A stretch of DNA of 64,000 nt from Herbidospora yilanensis (GTDB taxonomy: Bacteria; Actinomycetota; Actinomycetes; Streptosporangiales; Streptosporangiaceae), in contig NZ_BBXE01000013.1 in the NCBI RefSeq assembly GCF_001570565.1, positions 452,984 to 516,983 on the forward strand. The letters run 5' to 3'. A program made the position numbers and the translations under genes. The notes beneath the pieces were generated by a model, which was not told the origin of the DNA, did not search any database, and was given only the letters and a program-made list of their open reading frames with translations. Shown here piece by piece: positions 26,664 to 38,046 of this stretch (position 1 is the first letter of the stretch; each line of letters begins with the position of its first letter).

Positions 26664-28427
26664 TCACCCCAGAGGGTAGGCGGGGTAGTCGGAGCCGTCG
26701 TCGACGAGGGTGGTCCACTTCTTCCCGTCCCACACCGTGATCGTGCCGTTCTCGTCGCGGGCCAGGATGCGCGAGTCGGTGCTCGTGATGGACGTGAGGC
26801 GCTTGGGCACCTCGATCGAGGTCTTCTCGTCGCCGTCCATGATCGGGTAGGCTGCCAGAGCCTGCTGAGAGCCGCTCGGGGAGTTCTTCTCGGTCAGCAC
26901 CAGCAGCGTGGTGGCGTCTCTCCAGGCCACGTCGACGATCTTCTGGCCCTCCTCCGCGGGCACCAGGGTCTCCAGCGCGCCGACCCGATAGGTCGGGCCG
27001 CGCACGATCGAGCCTATCTGAACGGTCGGCCCCGCCCCGTTGTCGGCGACGACCGCGACCCTGACCCCGTCACGGGCCACCCGGAACGCGGTCACGTTGG
27101 CGTTCTCGAGTTCGGGGGCCGGCACCGGCGACTGGTGGCCGGCCGTGGCGGCGTGCCAGACCTGCGACTTGCCGCCGGCCGTCTCGACCGCCCAGACCTC
27201 GCCCTCGCGGTCCCACGACGGCGGGGTGAGATGGCCCTGGGCGTTGATCCAGCGCTGCCACGGGCTGCCGGCCACCATCTGGGTGACCCACACCCCCGTC
27301 TCGTCGCCCATCAGGGCGGCCACCTGGTCGCGGCCCTCGGCGGAGACCGCGCTGTGCTTGAACGGCCGGGTCGGCTGCCCGGCCGAGCCGAGCACCGCCA
27401 CCGGCTGCTCCTCGTCCTTGCCCGCGATCCGGAACATCCTGCCGTCGCGGACGAAGTATCCGGCGGCGTCGCCGGTGATCACCGACGGGTTGTAGGTCGG
27501 GTATTCGGTCGGCTTGAAGCGCATGCCGCCGCCGGGGAACGCGTCGCCGTTGACCAGGATCTCGATGTAGCGCCCGCCGACCCGGTCGGTGCCGAGCGAC
27601 CAGGCGAGCTGGGCCTTCATCGCCTTGATGCGCTCGGGGCTGTCGCGCAGACCGGCGATCGGGGCGGAGAAGTCGACGTAGAGCGTGTCGCCCTCGATCT
27701 CGATGCCGTTGAGCTCGGTGCCCTTGGGATAGACGTTCTCGACCGCGCCGGCCAGTGGGCCCGTCGGGCCCCTCAGCAGCGTCCGGATGAGCGATTCCGG
27801 CAGGCCCCGGCTGGGGTCGATCGGCACTCGCACCCGGTCGGCCACCAGGCCGTTGAACGACGGGTTGGGGAAGTAGATCTCCACGGGGGCGTACGCCCTC
27901 GTGAGGTCGGTGCGGAGCAGGATCAGGCCCTGAGGGGCCTCGGAGATGCGCCACTCGCCGTTGACCCGGACCAGCGTGAACGCCTCGTCGAGCGTGCCGT
28001 CGGAGGCCGCGCGGTAGCGCCCGCCCGCCTCCAGCGTGCCGACCTGGCGGCCCTTGAACGACACGACGAACTTCTCGGCGTCCTCTTCGGGCAGGTCGTC
28101 GGCGAAACGGCAGTCGCAGACCCGCGTCGCGGCGGCCCAGGGTTGCCAGGAGGCCGCCGCCGCGCCGGTCAGGTACTGCCGGGCGATCTTGCGCTGAGGG
28201 TCGTCGAAGCTGGCCATCGCGGCCTGGAAGCCGCGCACGATCTCCACGGCGGTCGCGTCGGGCCGGGGCGGCGAGGCCAGGATCCGGACGTAGGTCTGGC
28301 TGAGGATGTCGCCCCCGCGCTCGTCTTCGCTGGCCGTCGGCGGGTTGCCGCTGGCCGGCACGATCGTGCAGCCGGTGAGGGCGGCGAGCGTCGCCACCAG
28401 CGCCAGAACACGTGTCTTAGTCGACAT
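26664..28427 (-). CDS. lpqB: Lipoprotein LpqB, MtrAB accessory
   Basis: 587 residues. Signal peptide with lipobox ALTGC, so anchored to the outer face of the membrane. A GerMN-type domain (FNGLVADRVRVPIDPSRGL, then DTLYVDFSAPIAG) is followed by a beta-propeller-like C-terminal half. LpqB interacts with the extracellular part of MtrB in mycobacteria and tunes its signalling. Its ATG overlaps the mtrB stop by 11 bp, so it is translationally coupled. Confidence 0.94.
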   Translation of the reverse strand: MSTKTRVLALVATLAALTGCTIVPASGNPPTASEDERGGDILSQTYVRILASPPRPDATAVEIVRGFQAAMASFDDPQRKIARQYLTGAAAASWQPWAAATRVCDCRFADDLPEEDAEKFVVSFKGRQVGTLEAGGRYRAASDGTLDEAFTLVRVNGEWRISEAPQGLILLRTDLTRAYAPVEIYFPNPSFNGLVADRVRVPIDPSRGLPESLIRTLLRGPTGPLAGAVENVYPKGTELNGIEIEGDTLYVDFSAPIAGLRDSPERIKAMKAQLAWSLGTDRVGGRYIEILVNGDAFPGGGMRFKPTEYPTYNPSVITGDAAGYFVRDGRMFRIAGKDEEQPVAVLGSAGQPTRPFKHSAVSAEGRDQVAALMGDETGVWVTQMVAGSPWQRWINAQGHLTPPSWDREGEVWAVETAGGKSQVWHAATAGHQSPVPAPELENANVTAFRVARDGVRVAVVADNGAGPTVQIGSIVRGPTYRVGALETLVPAEEGQKIVDVAWRDATTLLVLTEKNSPSGSQQALAAYPIMDGDEKTSIEVPKRLTSITSTDSRILARDENGTITVWDGKKWTTLVDDGSDYPAYPLG

Positions 28428-30129
28428 CGAACACCCCCGACTCCCCCGCGGCGGCCGACAACACGGGCGTGGCGTGCCCACGCCAGGTCCGGCGCATCTC
28501 GACCTCCGGCGGCACCAGCGGCAGCGGGGAGCCCTTCAGCACGCTCCCGGCCGTACGCGGCAGCGAGAGCCGGAACTGGGTGCCCTCGCCCGGCGAGCCC
28601 CAGGCCTGGAGCCAGCCGCCGTGCAGGATCGCGTCTTCGCGGGAGATGGCCAGGCCGAGGCCGGTGCCGCCGATGGTGCGGGCGCGGGACGGGTCGGCCC
28701 GCCAGAAGCGGTCGAAGACCATGTTCTCCTCGCCCGCGCGCAGGCCCACGCCGTGGTCGCGGACGGCCACGGCCACCGCGTCGCGGTCGGCCCCGAGGGT
28801 GACCACGATGTCCTTGCCCTCGCCGTGCTCGATCGCGTTGAACAGCAGGTTGCGCAGGATGCGCTCGATCCGCCGGGTGTCGCACTCGGCCATGCACGGT
28901 TCGGTGGGCAGCCGCAGCTCGAAGCGGGTGGCGTGGCGTTCGGCCAGGGCCTCGGAGTCGCCGACCGCGCGCAGCACGACGTCGCGCATGTCGACCGACT
29001 CGAGGTCGAGGGTGGCGGCGCCGGCGTCGTAGCGGCTGATCTCCAGCAGGTCGGCCAGCATCGACTCGAACCGTTCGAGCTGGGCCTGCATGAGCTCGGC
29101 CGAGCGGGCGGCCATGGGGTCGAAGTCCTCGCGGGCGTCGTAGAGGAGGTCGGCGGCCATGCGGACGGTGGTCAGCGGGGTGCGCAGCTCGTGGGAGACG
29201 TCGGAGACGAACTGGCGCTGCACCTGGGAGAGCTCCTCGAGCTGGTGGATCTTGAGCGCGAGGTTGGAGGCCATCTCGTTGAACGAGGTGGCGAGGCGGG
29301 CCAGGTCGTCTTCGCCGCGGACCTTCAGGCGCTCTTCGAGGCGGCCGGAGGCCAGCCGCTCGGCGGCCTGGCGGGCCAGCCGCACGGGGGTGACGACCTG
29401 GCGGGTGACCAGCGAGGCGATGGCGGCCAGCAGCAGCACCAGGCCGGCGCCGACCAGCACGAGGAGCTGGAGGACCGAGCTGAGGGTCTCCTCCTCCTCG
29501 TTGAGCGGGAACAGGTGGTAGACCTCGTAGGTGCCGTTGACGCCGCCGAACACGCGCGACCCGATGACCAGCCCCGACACGGTGTCACCGGTCAGGTAGC
29601 GCAGCGGGCCGTAGCGCGAGACGGTCTGGTCGGCGGTGTCGGTGCGCACCCGCTCCCGGAACCCCTGCGGCACGCTCCTGTTGGCGTCGATGTTGAGGGT
29701 GGCCCGGTCCTGGCCGACGATGCTGTCGTTGAAGATGACCACCGCGTAGCGTGCCCCGGCGCGCTGGGCCAGCACGTTGATGGCCTGGTCGGCAGGGTCG
29801 AGCGGGGTCTGCGTGCCGGGGTCGGACGGCTCGCCGGGGTCGGGCTCGCCCGCGCCGGCCAGGTAGTCGGAGACCGTCAGCACGTTGGCGCGGGCCTCGG
29901 CGGTGGCGGCGTCGGTCCGGCCGGCCAGCATGGTCTTGTTGATCGACTGGAACAGGAAGACGCCCAGGACGGCCACGACGACCATCGAGATCAGCAGGGT
30001 GGAGGTGACCACCCGCATCTGGAGGGAGCGCCGCCAGGCCGAGCGCGCCCTGCCCGCGACCCGCCGAGCACGGCGACGGACCCCCCGGGCGATCTGCCGG
30101 GGAGTCCGTCGGGGCCGCTTCTTGGGCAT
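28417..30129 (-). CDS. mtrB: Sensor histidine kinase MtrB
   Basis: 570 residues. Arg-rich cytoplasmic N-terminus, membrane helices at about 40-62 and 219-241 bounding an extracellular sensor domain, HAMP, dimerisation box FVSDVSHELRTPLT with H313, and an ATPase domain (NLLFNAIEHGEG, DHGVGL, GGTGLGLAI). Phosphorylates MtrA, controlling cell wall, septation and development genes. Located 5 nt after mtrA. Confidence 0.96.
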   Translation of the reverse strand: MPKKRPRRTPRQIARGVRRRARRVAGRARSAWRRSLQMRVVTSTLLISMVVVAVLGVFLFQSINKTMLAGRTDAATAEARANVLTVSDYLAGAGEPDPGEPSDPGTQTPLDPADQAINVLAQRAGARYAVVIFNDSIVGQDRATLNIDANRSVPQGFRERVRTDTADQTVSRYGPLRYLTGDTVSGLVIGSRVFGGVNGTYEVYHLFPLNEEEETLSSVLQLLVLVGAGLVLLLAAIASLVTRQVVTPVRLARQAAERLASGRLEERLKVRGEDDLARLATSFNEMASNLALKIHQLEELSQVQRQFVSDVSHELRTPLTTVRMAADLLYDAREDFDPMAARSAELMQAQLERFESMLADLLEISRYDAGAATLDLESVDMRDVVLRAVGDSEALAERHATRFELRLPTEPCMAECDTRRIERILRNLLFNAIEHGEGKDIVVTLGADRDAVAVAVRDHGVGLRAGEENMVFDRFWRADPSRARTIGGTGLGLAISREDAILHGGWLQAWGSPGEGTQFRLSLPRTAGSVLKGSPLPLVPPEVEMRRTWRGHATPVLSAAAGESGVFDVD

Positions 30130-30134
30130 CTAGA

Positions 30135-30812
30135 TCAGGCTGGACCGGCTTTGTAGCCGACACCGCGGACCGTCACGACGATCTCGGGGTGCTCGGGATC
30201 CTTCTCGATCTTCGCGCGGAGCCGCTGCACGTGGACGTTGACCAGTCGGGTGTCGGCGGCGTGGCGGTAGCCCCAGACCTGCTCCAGGAGCACCTCGCGG
30301 GTGAACACCTGGCGCGGCTTGCGGGCCAGCGCGACGAGCAGGTCGAACTCCAGCGGCGTGAGGTTGATCGTCTCTTCGAACCGCTTGACCGAGTGCCCGG
30401 CGACATCGATCGTGATGTCCCCTATCTGCAGGATCTCGGGGGTCGGCTCGTCGGTGCGGCGCAGCCGCGCCCGGACCCGGGCCACGAGCTCCTTGGGCTT
30501 GAAGGGCTTGACGATGTAGTCGTCGGCGCCCGATTCGAGGCCCAGCACGACGTCGATGGTGTCGCTCTTGGCGGTGAGCATCACGATCGGGACGCCCGAC
30601 TCGGCGCGGATGCGCCGGCAGACGTCGATGCCGTCGGCCCCGGGCAACATCAGGTCGAGCAGCACGAGATCAGGGCGGGTGTCGCGGAACGCGTCGAGCG
30701 CCTTGTCGCCGTCTGACACGAAGGACGGTTCGAAACCCTCCCCGCGCAAGACGATGCCGAGCATCTCGGCGAGAGCGGCGTCGTCGTCGACGACCAGCAC
30801 GCGTCCTTTCAT
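30135..30812 (-). CDS. mtrA: Response regulator MtrA
   Basis: 225 residues, OmpR family. Receiver with D10/D11 and phospho-acceptor D53 (LLDLMLPGADG), then a winged-helix effector domain (TPLEFDLLVALARKPRQVF, DTRLVNVHVQRLRAKIE). First gene of mtrA-mtrB-lpqB-comF. ATG start; GAGGGGCC precedes it. The 227-nt region to the divergent membrane gene contains the promoters of both. Confidence 0.97.
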   Translation of the reverse strand: MKGRVLVVDDDAALAEMLGIVLRGEGFEPSFVSDGDKALDAFRDTRPDLVLLDLMLPGADGIDVCRRIRAESGVPIVMLTAKSDTIDVVLGLESGADDYIVKPFKPKELVARVRARLRRTDEPTPEILQIGDITIDVAGHSVKRFEETINLTPLEFDLLVALARKPRQVFTREVLLEQVWGYRHAADTRLVNVHVQRLRAKIEKDPEHPEIVVTVRGVGYKAGPA

Positions 30813-31039
30813 GGCCCCTCATTCGTTACTTCGGCGCAGCTAAGGAGGTATTTGGGCGATTTATCGGAAGGTTACCCGTGACCCTGCGGTAGATGAAACA
30901 CGACCGTGACAAAGGACGAAGTTTAGGCCCAAATAGCAGGGCGTGCCGCTACCGTAACGAGAATCCCAAGAACAGGTCACGGTCCCAGTGTGCTCCATGC
31001 CGACCTGCGGCGGGGGCCGCATCATGCCAGGATTGGGAC

Positions 31040-32275
31040 ATGACAGACGGCCCCGGCGATCGTGAGCAGCCGCCCCCCGGCTGGTCCCCCACGCAACCGC
31101 CCGCTTACGGTGCGCCCGGCCCCTGGGCCGATCCCAACTCCCCCGGCTCCAATCCGCCGCCCGGCGGCCACTACCCGCCCCCGCCGCCGCCTCCTCCCGG
31201 CGGCTACCACGGCGGCGGCTACGGCGGTGGTTACGGCGGTGGTTACGGTGGCGGCCACTACGGCGCGCCGGTGCTCAAGCCCGGCATCATCCCGCTGCGG
31301 CCGCTGCAGATGGGCGACATGTACAACGGCGCGGTGTCGTTCATCCGGGCCAACCCGAAGGCGACGCTGGGGCTGTCGGCGCTGGTGGTGACGGTCTCCG
31401 AGATCATCATGCTGGTGGTCCAGTTGTCCCTGCTGGACAACCCCGACCTGATGCTGCTGCTCAACCCCGGGACGACCTCCATCGATCCGGAGGTCGCCCT
31501 CAGGGCGCTCGGGCCGGTCATGGTCGGCGTCCTGCTGAGCAGCGTGCTGACCATGATCGCCATGGTGGTGCTGACCGGCATGCTGACCGGGATCCTCGGC
31601 CGGGCCGTCTTCGGCGAGCAGATCTCCATCGGCCGCGCCTGGAACATCGTCAAGGGCCGGATCCTGCCGTTGGTCGGGCTGGCGCTGCTACAGGCGCTGA
31701 TCGTGTTCGGCGCGTTCCTGGTGCCGATCCTCCTGGTGGCCGTGCTGGGCGCGGCCGGGTTGCCGGGCGGCGCGCTGGTACTGCTGGCGCTGGTCCTGTT
31801 CACCGTCGGCGTCTGCCTCGCGGTGTTCCTCTACACCAAGCTCAGCCTGGCCGGCCCGGCGATCGTGCTGGAGGACGTCGGCGTCGGCACCGCGATGAGC
31901 CGGTCGTTCCAGTTGGTCAAGGGCGACTTCTGGCGGGTCTTCGGCATCCTGCTGCTGACCGCGATCGTGGTCGGCCTGGTCGCGGCGGCGGTGTCCGCGC
32001 CTTTCTCGCTCTTCACCTCCTTCGGCGACCCCAGCGCGACGCTCAGCACCGGGGAGTTCTACGTGGGGGCCGTCCTCACCGGCGTCGGCGCCATCATCGC
32101 CGGCACCATCACCAACCCGTTCTCCGCCGGGGTCACCACCCTCCTGTACGCCGACCGCCGCATGCGCGCCGAGGCGTTCGACCTGGTTCTCCAGACCGAG
32201 GCCGTGGAGCGTCAGCAGGGCGCGCCCGGCACCGCCCCCGAGAACCTGTGGCGTCCGCGCAACCCATGGTCCTAG
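31040..32275 (+). CDS. Polytopic membrane protein with Pro/Gly-rich N-terminus
   Basis: 411 residues. Residues 1-75 are disordered: PPPG, NPPPGGHYPPPPP and GGGYGGGYGGG stretches. Then six or more hydrophobic helices, resembling the membrane domain of glycerophosphoryl diester phosphodiesterases (no catalytic domain). Start is ATG at 31040 with AGGATTGGG upstream. First gene of a run with DUF4129, DUF4350, MoxR and DUF58 that is common in actinobacteria; function unknown, but the set is membrane-centred. Confidence 0.82.
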   Translation: MTDGPGDREQPPPGWSPTQPPAYGAPGPWADPNSPGSNPPPGGHYPPPPPPPPGGYHGGGYGGGYGGGYGGGHYGAPVLKPGIIPLRPLQMGDMYNGAVSFIRANPKATLGLSALVVTVSEIIMLVVQLSLLDNPDLMLLLNPGTTSIDPEVALRALGPVMVGVLLSSVLTMIAMVVLTGMLTGILGRAVFGEQISIGRAWNIVKGRILPLVGLALLQALIVFGAFLVPILLVAVLGAAGLPGGALVLLALVLFTVGVCLAVFLYTKLSLAGPAIVLEDVGVGTAMSRSFQLVKGDFWRVFGILLLTAIVVGLVAAAVSAPFSLFTSFGDPSATLSTGEFYVGAVLTGVGAIIAGTITNPFSAGVTTLLYADRRMRAEAFDLVLQTEAVERQQGAPGTAPENLWRPRNPWS

Positions 32276-32880
32276 ACGTCCCCGTCGAGATCGGCCGGGA
32301 GGCCGCCAGAGAGGCCGCCGTCCGCGAGCTCTCCGATCCGGCCTACCCGAAGCCGTCGTTGCTCGACCGGCTGTTCGACCGGATCTGGCAGTTCATCGGC
32401 GAGCTGATCGCGCGCGCCGAGGGCGTGCCCGGCGGGTGGTTGTCGTTGACGGTGCTCGTGCTGATCCTCGCCGTCATCGTGGTCGCGCTGGTCCGGGCGG
32501 CCCGGAAGGCGCCCCGCGCCCGCCGGCCGGGCGACGGCGGCCTGTTCGGGGAGACCCGGCTGGCGGCCGCCGAACACCGGGTCCTGGCCGAACGCCACGC
32601 CGCGGCCGGGGAGTGGGCCCAGGCGATCCGGGAACGTCTCCGCGCCATCGCCCGCGAGCTGGAGGAACGCACGATCGTGGCACCCATGCCGGGGCGTACG
32701 GCCGGTGAGCTGGCCGCCGAGGCGGGCGGGGCGCTGCCGTCGCTGGCCGCCGACCTCGACCGGGGCGCCCGGACGTTCGCCGACGTCACCTACGGGGAGC
32801 GTCCGGGCACCCCCGAGGGATACGCCGTGCTCACCGATCTCGACACGGCGGTCCGCGGGGCGAAGGCGACGCTGCGATGA
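32266..32880 (+). CDS. DUF4129 membrane protein
   Basis: 204 residues. A short N-terminal part (VPVEIGREAAREAAVRELSD), one membrane helix at about 60-80, and a cytoplasmic DUF4129 domain with LAERHAAAGEWAQAIRERLR and TAGELAAEAG. Start taken at the ATG overlapping the upstream stop by 10 bp; a GTG at 32248 is also possible. DUF4129 proteins often accompany MoxR/DUF58 pairs and transglutaminase-like proteins. Confidence 0.82.
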   Translation: MVLDVPVEIGREAAREAAVRELSDPAYPKPSLLDRLFDRIWQFIGELIARAEGVPGGWLSLTVLVLILAVIVVALVRAARKAPRARRPGDGGLFGETRLAAAEHRVLAERHAAAGEWAQAIRERLRAIARELEERTIVAPMPGRTAGELAAEAGGALPSLAADLDRGARTFADVTYGERPGTPEGYAVLTDLDTAVRGAKATLR

Positions 32881-33973
32881 CGTCCATCACCCCGACGATC
32901 ACCGAGCGGTGGCGCTCCTGGCGCGGCGTGCTGGGGGCGCTGGCCCTGATCGTGCTCGTGGCCACGCTGATCGTGCTGCTCGGCGGCAGCCGCAACGGCG
33001 GGCGGCTCGACATCGAGGCGACCACCCCCTCGGGCGCCCGCGCGCTGGCCGAGCTGCTGCGGGCGCAGGGCGTCGAGGTCAACCAGGTGACGACGTTCGA
33101 CGACGCCGTCGAGCAGGCCGGGGGCTCGCTGCTGGTGGTGGCCCGGCCCGAGTTCCTGGTCGACGCCGCCAGGCTGGCCGAGCTCGCCGGGCGGCCTGGG
33201 CCCCGGCTGCTGATCGCGCCCACCGAGCCGGTGCTGCGGGCGCTGGCGCCCGGGGTGAGCGCCCGTCCCGGCCCGCCCGAGACGGTCCGCGAGCCCGGCT
33301 GCGACCTGAAGGCGGCCGTGCTGGCCGGGGACGCCCTCCTCGGCGGCTCGTCCTTCACCGACGCGACCTGCTACGGCGGCACGGTCGCCGTCGTCGGCGA
33401 GGCCACCCTGGTCGGGTCGGACTCGTTCCTGACCAACGCAAGACTGGCGGAGAACGGCAACGCCGCGCTGGCGATGAACCTGGCCGGCACTCACCAGCGG
33501 GTCACCTGGTTCGCCCCCCGCGTTCCGCTCGGGGCGCCCGAGGGCGGCGAGAAGTCGATCGGGCAACTCATCCCGGCGAACGTCGGCTGGTTCGTCTGGG
33601 CGCTGGTCCTGGCCGTGCTGCTCACCGCCCTGTGGCGGGGGCGCCGCCTGGGGCCGGTAGTCGAGGAGCGGCTGCCGGTGGTCGTCCGGGCCGCCGAGAC
33701 CGTCGAGGGACGGGGCCGCCTCTACCGCGCCCGCGCGGCCCGCGACCGGGCGGCGCTGGCGCTGCGCGAGGCCGCCCTGGCGCGGCTGACGCCCCGGCTG
33801 GGACTCACCCGGACGGCCGGCGAGAACGAGATCGTTACGGCGGTCGCCGCCCGGACCGGGCAGGATGGCGGACAGGTCCGCCAGACCCTCTACGGTGACA
33901 CCCCCGGCGGAGACGCCGCCCTGGTCGCCCTGGCGCGCGACCTCGACACCATCGAAAGGCAGGTACTGGACTC

Positions 33974-33977
<4 letters not shown>
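32877..33977 (+). CDS. DUF4350 domain membrane protein
   Basis: 366 residues. Membrane helix at about 16-36, then an extracellular or GATase-like DUF4350 domain (IEATTPSGARALAELLRAQGV), a second helix near 238-256, and a cytoplasmic helical tail. ATGA overlap with the DUF4129 stop. No catalytic residues can be assigned. Confidence 0.85.
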
Positions 33978-34926
<949 letters not shown>

Positions 34927-34927
<1 letters not shown>

Positions 34928-36249
34928 TGGCGCTGACCGGGCGGGCCGCGCTGCTGGCGGTCGCGGGGGCGCTCGTCGTGCTCGCCGCGCCCGCGCCCGC
35001 TCTCGCGTTCTGGCTGGTCGTCGCGGTGATCGTGCTGGCCGTCGGGGTCGACCTGGCGCTGGCGGGCAGTGTGCGCGCGCTGCGGTTCGAGCGGTGCGAC
35101 GATCAGCGGGTACGTCTCGGGGAGGGCGCCGAGGTCACTCTGCTGGTGGCCAATCCGGGCCGCCGCCGGGTGCGCGGCCTGCTGCGCGACGCCTGGCCGC
35201 CGAGCACCCGTCCCGGCCCCAGGGAGCACGACCTCGACGTCCCGGCCGGGGAGCGCCGCCGGGTCACCACGACGCTGCGTCCGCTCCGCAGGGGCGATTT
35301 CACAGCCGCCGCGGTGACGGTGCGGGCGCTGGGGCCGCTCGGCGTGGCCGCCCGGCAGGGTTCCCACCGGGTCGGCGGCCGGGTCAGGGTGCTGCCGCCG
35401 TTCCTGTCCCGCCGCCACCTCCCGGCCAAGCTGGCCCGGCTGCGGGCGATCGAGGGGCTGAACCCGGTCCAGATCCGCGGCCAGGGCACCGAGTTCGACT
35501 CGCTGCGCGAGTACGTCGTCGGCGACGACGTCCGGTCGATCGACTGGCGGGCCACCGCGCGGCGGGCCGACGTCGTGGTGCGCACCTGGCGGCCCGAACG
35601 CGACCGGCGGGTGCTGATCGTCCTCGACACCGGCCGCACCTCGGCCGGGCGGGTGGGCGTCGACCCGGCGTCGGGCGACCCGGGCGGCTGGCCCCGGCTC
35701 GACTGGGGCATGGACGCCGCCCTGCTGCTGGCCGCGCTCTGCGCGCGGGCGGGCGACCGGGTCGACTTCCTCGCCTACGACCGGGCGATCAGGGCCCAGG
35801 TGACCGGCGGCGGCCGGGGTGACCTGCTGCCCGGCCTGGTGGCCGCGATGGCGCCGCTGGAGCCGGAGCTCGTCGAGGCCGACGCCCACGGGATGGTGGC
35901 CGCCGTGCTGGCCCGTGCGAGGCGGCGCTGCCTGGTGGTCGTGCTGACCGACCTGAACGCGACCGCGCTCGACGAGGGCCTGCTGCCGGTCCTCCCCCAG
36001 CTCGCCTCCCGCCACCTGGTGCTGCTGGCCGCCGTGGCCGACCCCCGGGTGGCGGAGCTGGCGGCCGGGCGCGACGGCGCGGCGGAGGTGTTCGAGGCGG
36101 CGGCGGCCGAACGCCAGCGGGTGGAGCGCCGCCAGGTGACCGCGCGGCTGCGCCGCCACGGGGTGGAGGTCGTCGACGCCCTCCCGGGCGACCTGGCCTC
36201 GGCGCTGGCCGACGCCTACCTGAACCTGAAGGCCGCGGGCCGCCTCTAG
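34927..36249 (+). CDS. DUF58 family protein (MoxR partner)
   Basis: 440 residues. Two N-terminal membrane helices (about 5-42), a beta-rich segment, and the DUF58 core FDSLREYVVGDDVRSIDWRA followed by a vWA-like region (VLIVLDTGRTSAG, LVVVLTDLNATAL). Usual partner of MoxR ATPases. Start set by the TGATG overlap. The last 4 bp overlap the convergent SpoIIM-like gene. Confidence 0.92.
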
Positions 36250-37238
36250 GCCGTGGGCACGTAGTCGGGTGCGTCGGCGACGTCGCCCGTCTCGCCCGCT
36301 CGCGCGGCGCGGCGGCCGTAGCGGACGACGTACAGGAGGAAGGCGAGCTCGGCGGCGGCGCCGATCGAGATCCGGGCCCAGGTCGGCAGCGGCGAGGGGG
36401 TGACGAGGGCCTCGATGAGGCCCGAGACCAGCAGCACCACCACCAGCCCGAGCACCACCGCGACGACCGCGCGGCCCTGTTCGGCGAGCACCTGCGCGCG
36501 GGGGCGCGGGCCCGGCGCGATCAGCGACCAGCCGACCCGCATGCCCGCCCCGGCGGCCAGGAACACGGCCGTGAGCTCCAGCAGCCCGTGGGGCGTGATC
36601 AGCCCGAAGAACACGTCGCCTCGGCCCGAGTCGATCATGATCCCGCCGATCAGCCCGACGTTGGCGGCGTTCTGGACGAGGATGTACGGGATGAGCACGC
36701 CCCCGATCACCGCCGAGGCGATGCACTGGGCGGCCACCCACGCGTTGTTCACCCACACGTGCGCGGCGAACGACCCGGCCGGGTTCTCGCTGTAGTAGTC
36801 GGCGAAGTCGTGCTCGACGAGCTGCCTGATCTCCTCGGGGGTGCCCATCGCGGCCCGCACGTCCGGATTGGCCGCCACCCACACCCCGACGGCCACCGCC
36901 ACGACCGACGACGCCACCGCCGCGCCCAGCCACCACCGCCACGACCGGTAGCAGACCACCGGGAACGAGACCGTCCAGAACCGGAGGAACTCCCGCCAGG
37001 CGGGCGCGTGGGCGCCGGTGACGGCCGACCGCGACCGGGCCACCAGGGCGGACAGGCGGCCGGTCAGCACGCCGTCTCGGGACACGGAGCGCGCGATCGA
37101 CAGGTGGGTGGACACCCGCTGGTAGAGCTCGACGAGTTCGTCGACCTCGGGGCCGGTCAGCTTGCGCCGCCTCTTCACCAGGTCGTCGAGCCGGTCCCAG
37201 GTCGGCTGGTGGGCGGCTCGGAAGGCGTCGATGTCCAC
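36246..37238 (-). CDS. Stage II sporulation protein M-like membrane protein
   Basis: 330 residues. Cytoplasmic helical start (VDIDAFRAAHQPTWDRLDDL), then about five membrane helices; the conserved core is VNNAWVAAQCIASAVIGGVLIP and LITPHGLLELTAVFLAAGAG. DUF95 family; in Bacillus SpoIIM helps peptidoglycan remodelling in engulfment, but actinobacterial members have an unknown role. GTG start at 37238, homology begins there. Divergent from the RDD gene by 26 nt. Confidence 0.88.
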   Translation of the reverse strand: MDIDAFRAAHQPTWDRLDDLVKRRRKLTGPEVDELVELYQRVSTHLSIARSVSRDGVLTGRLSALVARSRSAVTGAHAPAWREFLRFWTVSFPVVCYRSWRWWLGAAVASSVVAVAVGVWVAANPDVRAAMGTPEEIRQLVEHDFADYYSENPAGSFAAHVWVNNAWVAAQCIASAVIGGVLIPYILVQNAANVGLIGGIMIDSGRGDVFFGLITPHGLLELTAVFLAAGAGMRVGWSLIAPGPRPRAQVLAEQGRAVVAVVLGLVVVLLVSGLIEALVTPSPLPTWARISIGAAAELAFLLYVVRYGRRAARAGETGDVADAPDYVPTA

Positions 37239-37264
37239 GATCGCGAGCCTAGTAGGGTCAGGAC

Positions 37265-38041
37265 ATGTCCGATGTGCCGCGCCCCGACGTCGTGACCGGC
37301 GACGCCGTGGCGCTCGACGTGCCCCTGGCGCAGTTGCCGATCCGGGTGGTCGCCTTCCTGCTCGACCTGGTCGTGCAGATCGTGCTGCTGGTCGGGGCGC
37401 TGCTGCTGATCGCGTTCGCCGTGGGCGACATCGACGAGTCGATGGCCACCGCACTGATCATCGTCTCGATCGTGGCGGTCGTGGTCGGCTACCCGGTGAC
37501 CTTCGAGACCCTGTCGCGGGGCCGCAGCCTGGGCAAGATGGCCCTCGGCCTCCGGGTGGTCGCCGACGACGGCGGGCCCGAGCGGTTCCGGCAGGCGTTC
37601 TTCCGCGGCCTGACGGCCGTCGTCGAGATCTACATGTTGTCGGGCGCCCCGGCGGTGATCTGCGCGCTGGCCAACCAGAAGGGCAAGCGGCTGGGCGACC
37701 TGTTCGGCGGCACGGTCGTGATCTCGGAACGGGCGCCGAAGGAGTCGGGGCCTCCGCCCGAGATGCCGCCGCAGCTCGCCGCCTGGGCGGCCACGCTGGA
37801 GCTGACCGGCCTCACCGACGACCTGGCCACCGTGTCACGGCAGTATCTGACCCGGCTGCCGCAACTCTCGCCGGCCGCCGCCCACGAGATGGGTTTTCGC
37901 ATCGCCTCGCAGGTCTCCGCCCGGGTCCAACCCCCGCCCCCACCTGGGGTTCCGCCCTACGCCTACCTCGCCGCCGTGCTCGCCGAACGCCGCCGCCGTG
38001 ACATCGCGAGGTTTAGCGGAAAACGTCAGGGGCAGTTGTGA
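37265..38041 (+). CDS. RDD family membrane protein
   Basis: 258 residues. RDD domain (PIRVVAFLLDLVVQIVLL, then ETLSRGRSLGKMALGLRVV) with about three to four helices, followed by a soluble C-terminal part of about 110 residues ending in GKRQGQL. RDD proteins may be transporters or accessory membrane proteins; role unknown. It and SpoIIM-like genes often go with MoxR/DUF58 clusters. ATG start with AGGGTCAGGAC upstream. Confidence 0.87.
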   Translation: MSDVPRPDVVTGDAVALDVPLAQLPIRVVAFLLDLVVQIVLLVGALLLIAFAVGDIDESMATALIIVSIVAVVVGYPVTFETLSRGRSLGKMALGLRVVADDGGPERFRQAFFRGLTAVVEIYMLSGAPAVICALANQKGKRLGDLFGGTVVISERAPKESGPPPEMPPQLAAWAATLELTGLTDDLATVSRQYLTRLPQLSPAAAHEMGFRIASQVSARVQPPPPPGVPPYAYLAAVLAERRRRDIARFSGKRQGQL

Positions 38042-38046
38042 CGAAC

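Noticed and set aside
30850-30890. MtrA/AfsQ1-type GTnAC pair upstream of mtrA (GTCAC-GG-GTAAC on the minus strand)
   Set aside because: The spacing is 2 nt instead of about 6, so it does not match the known direct repeat.
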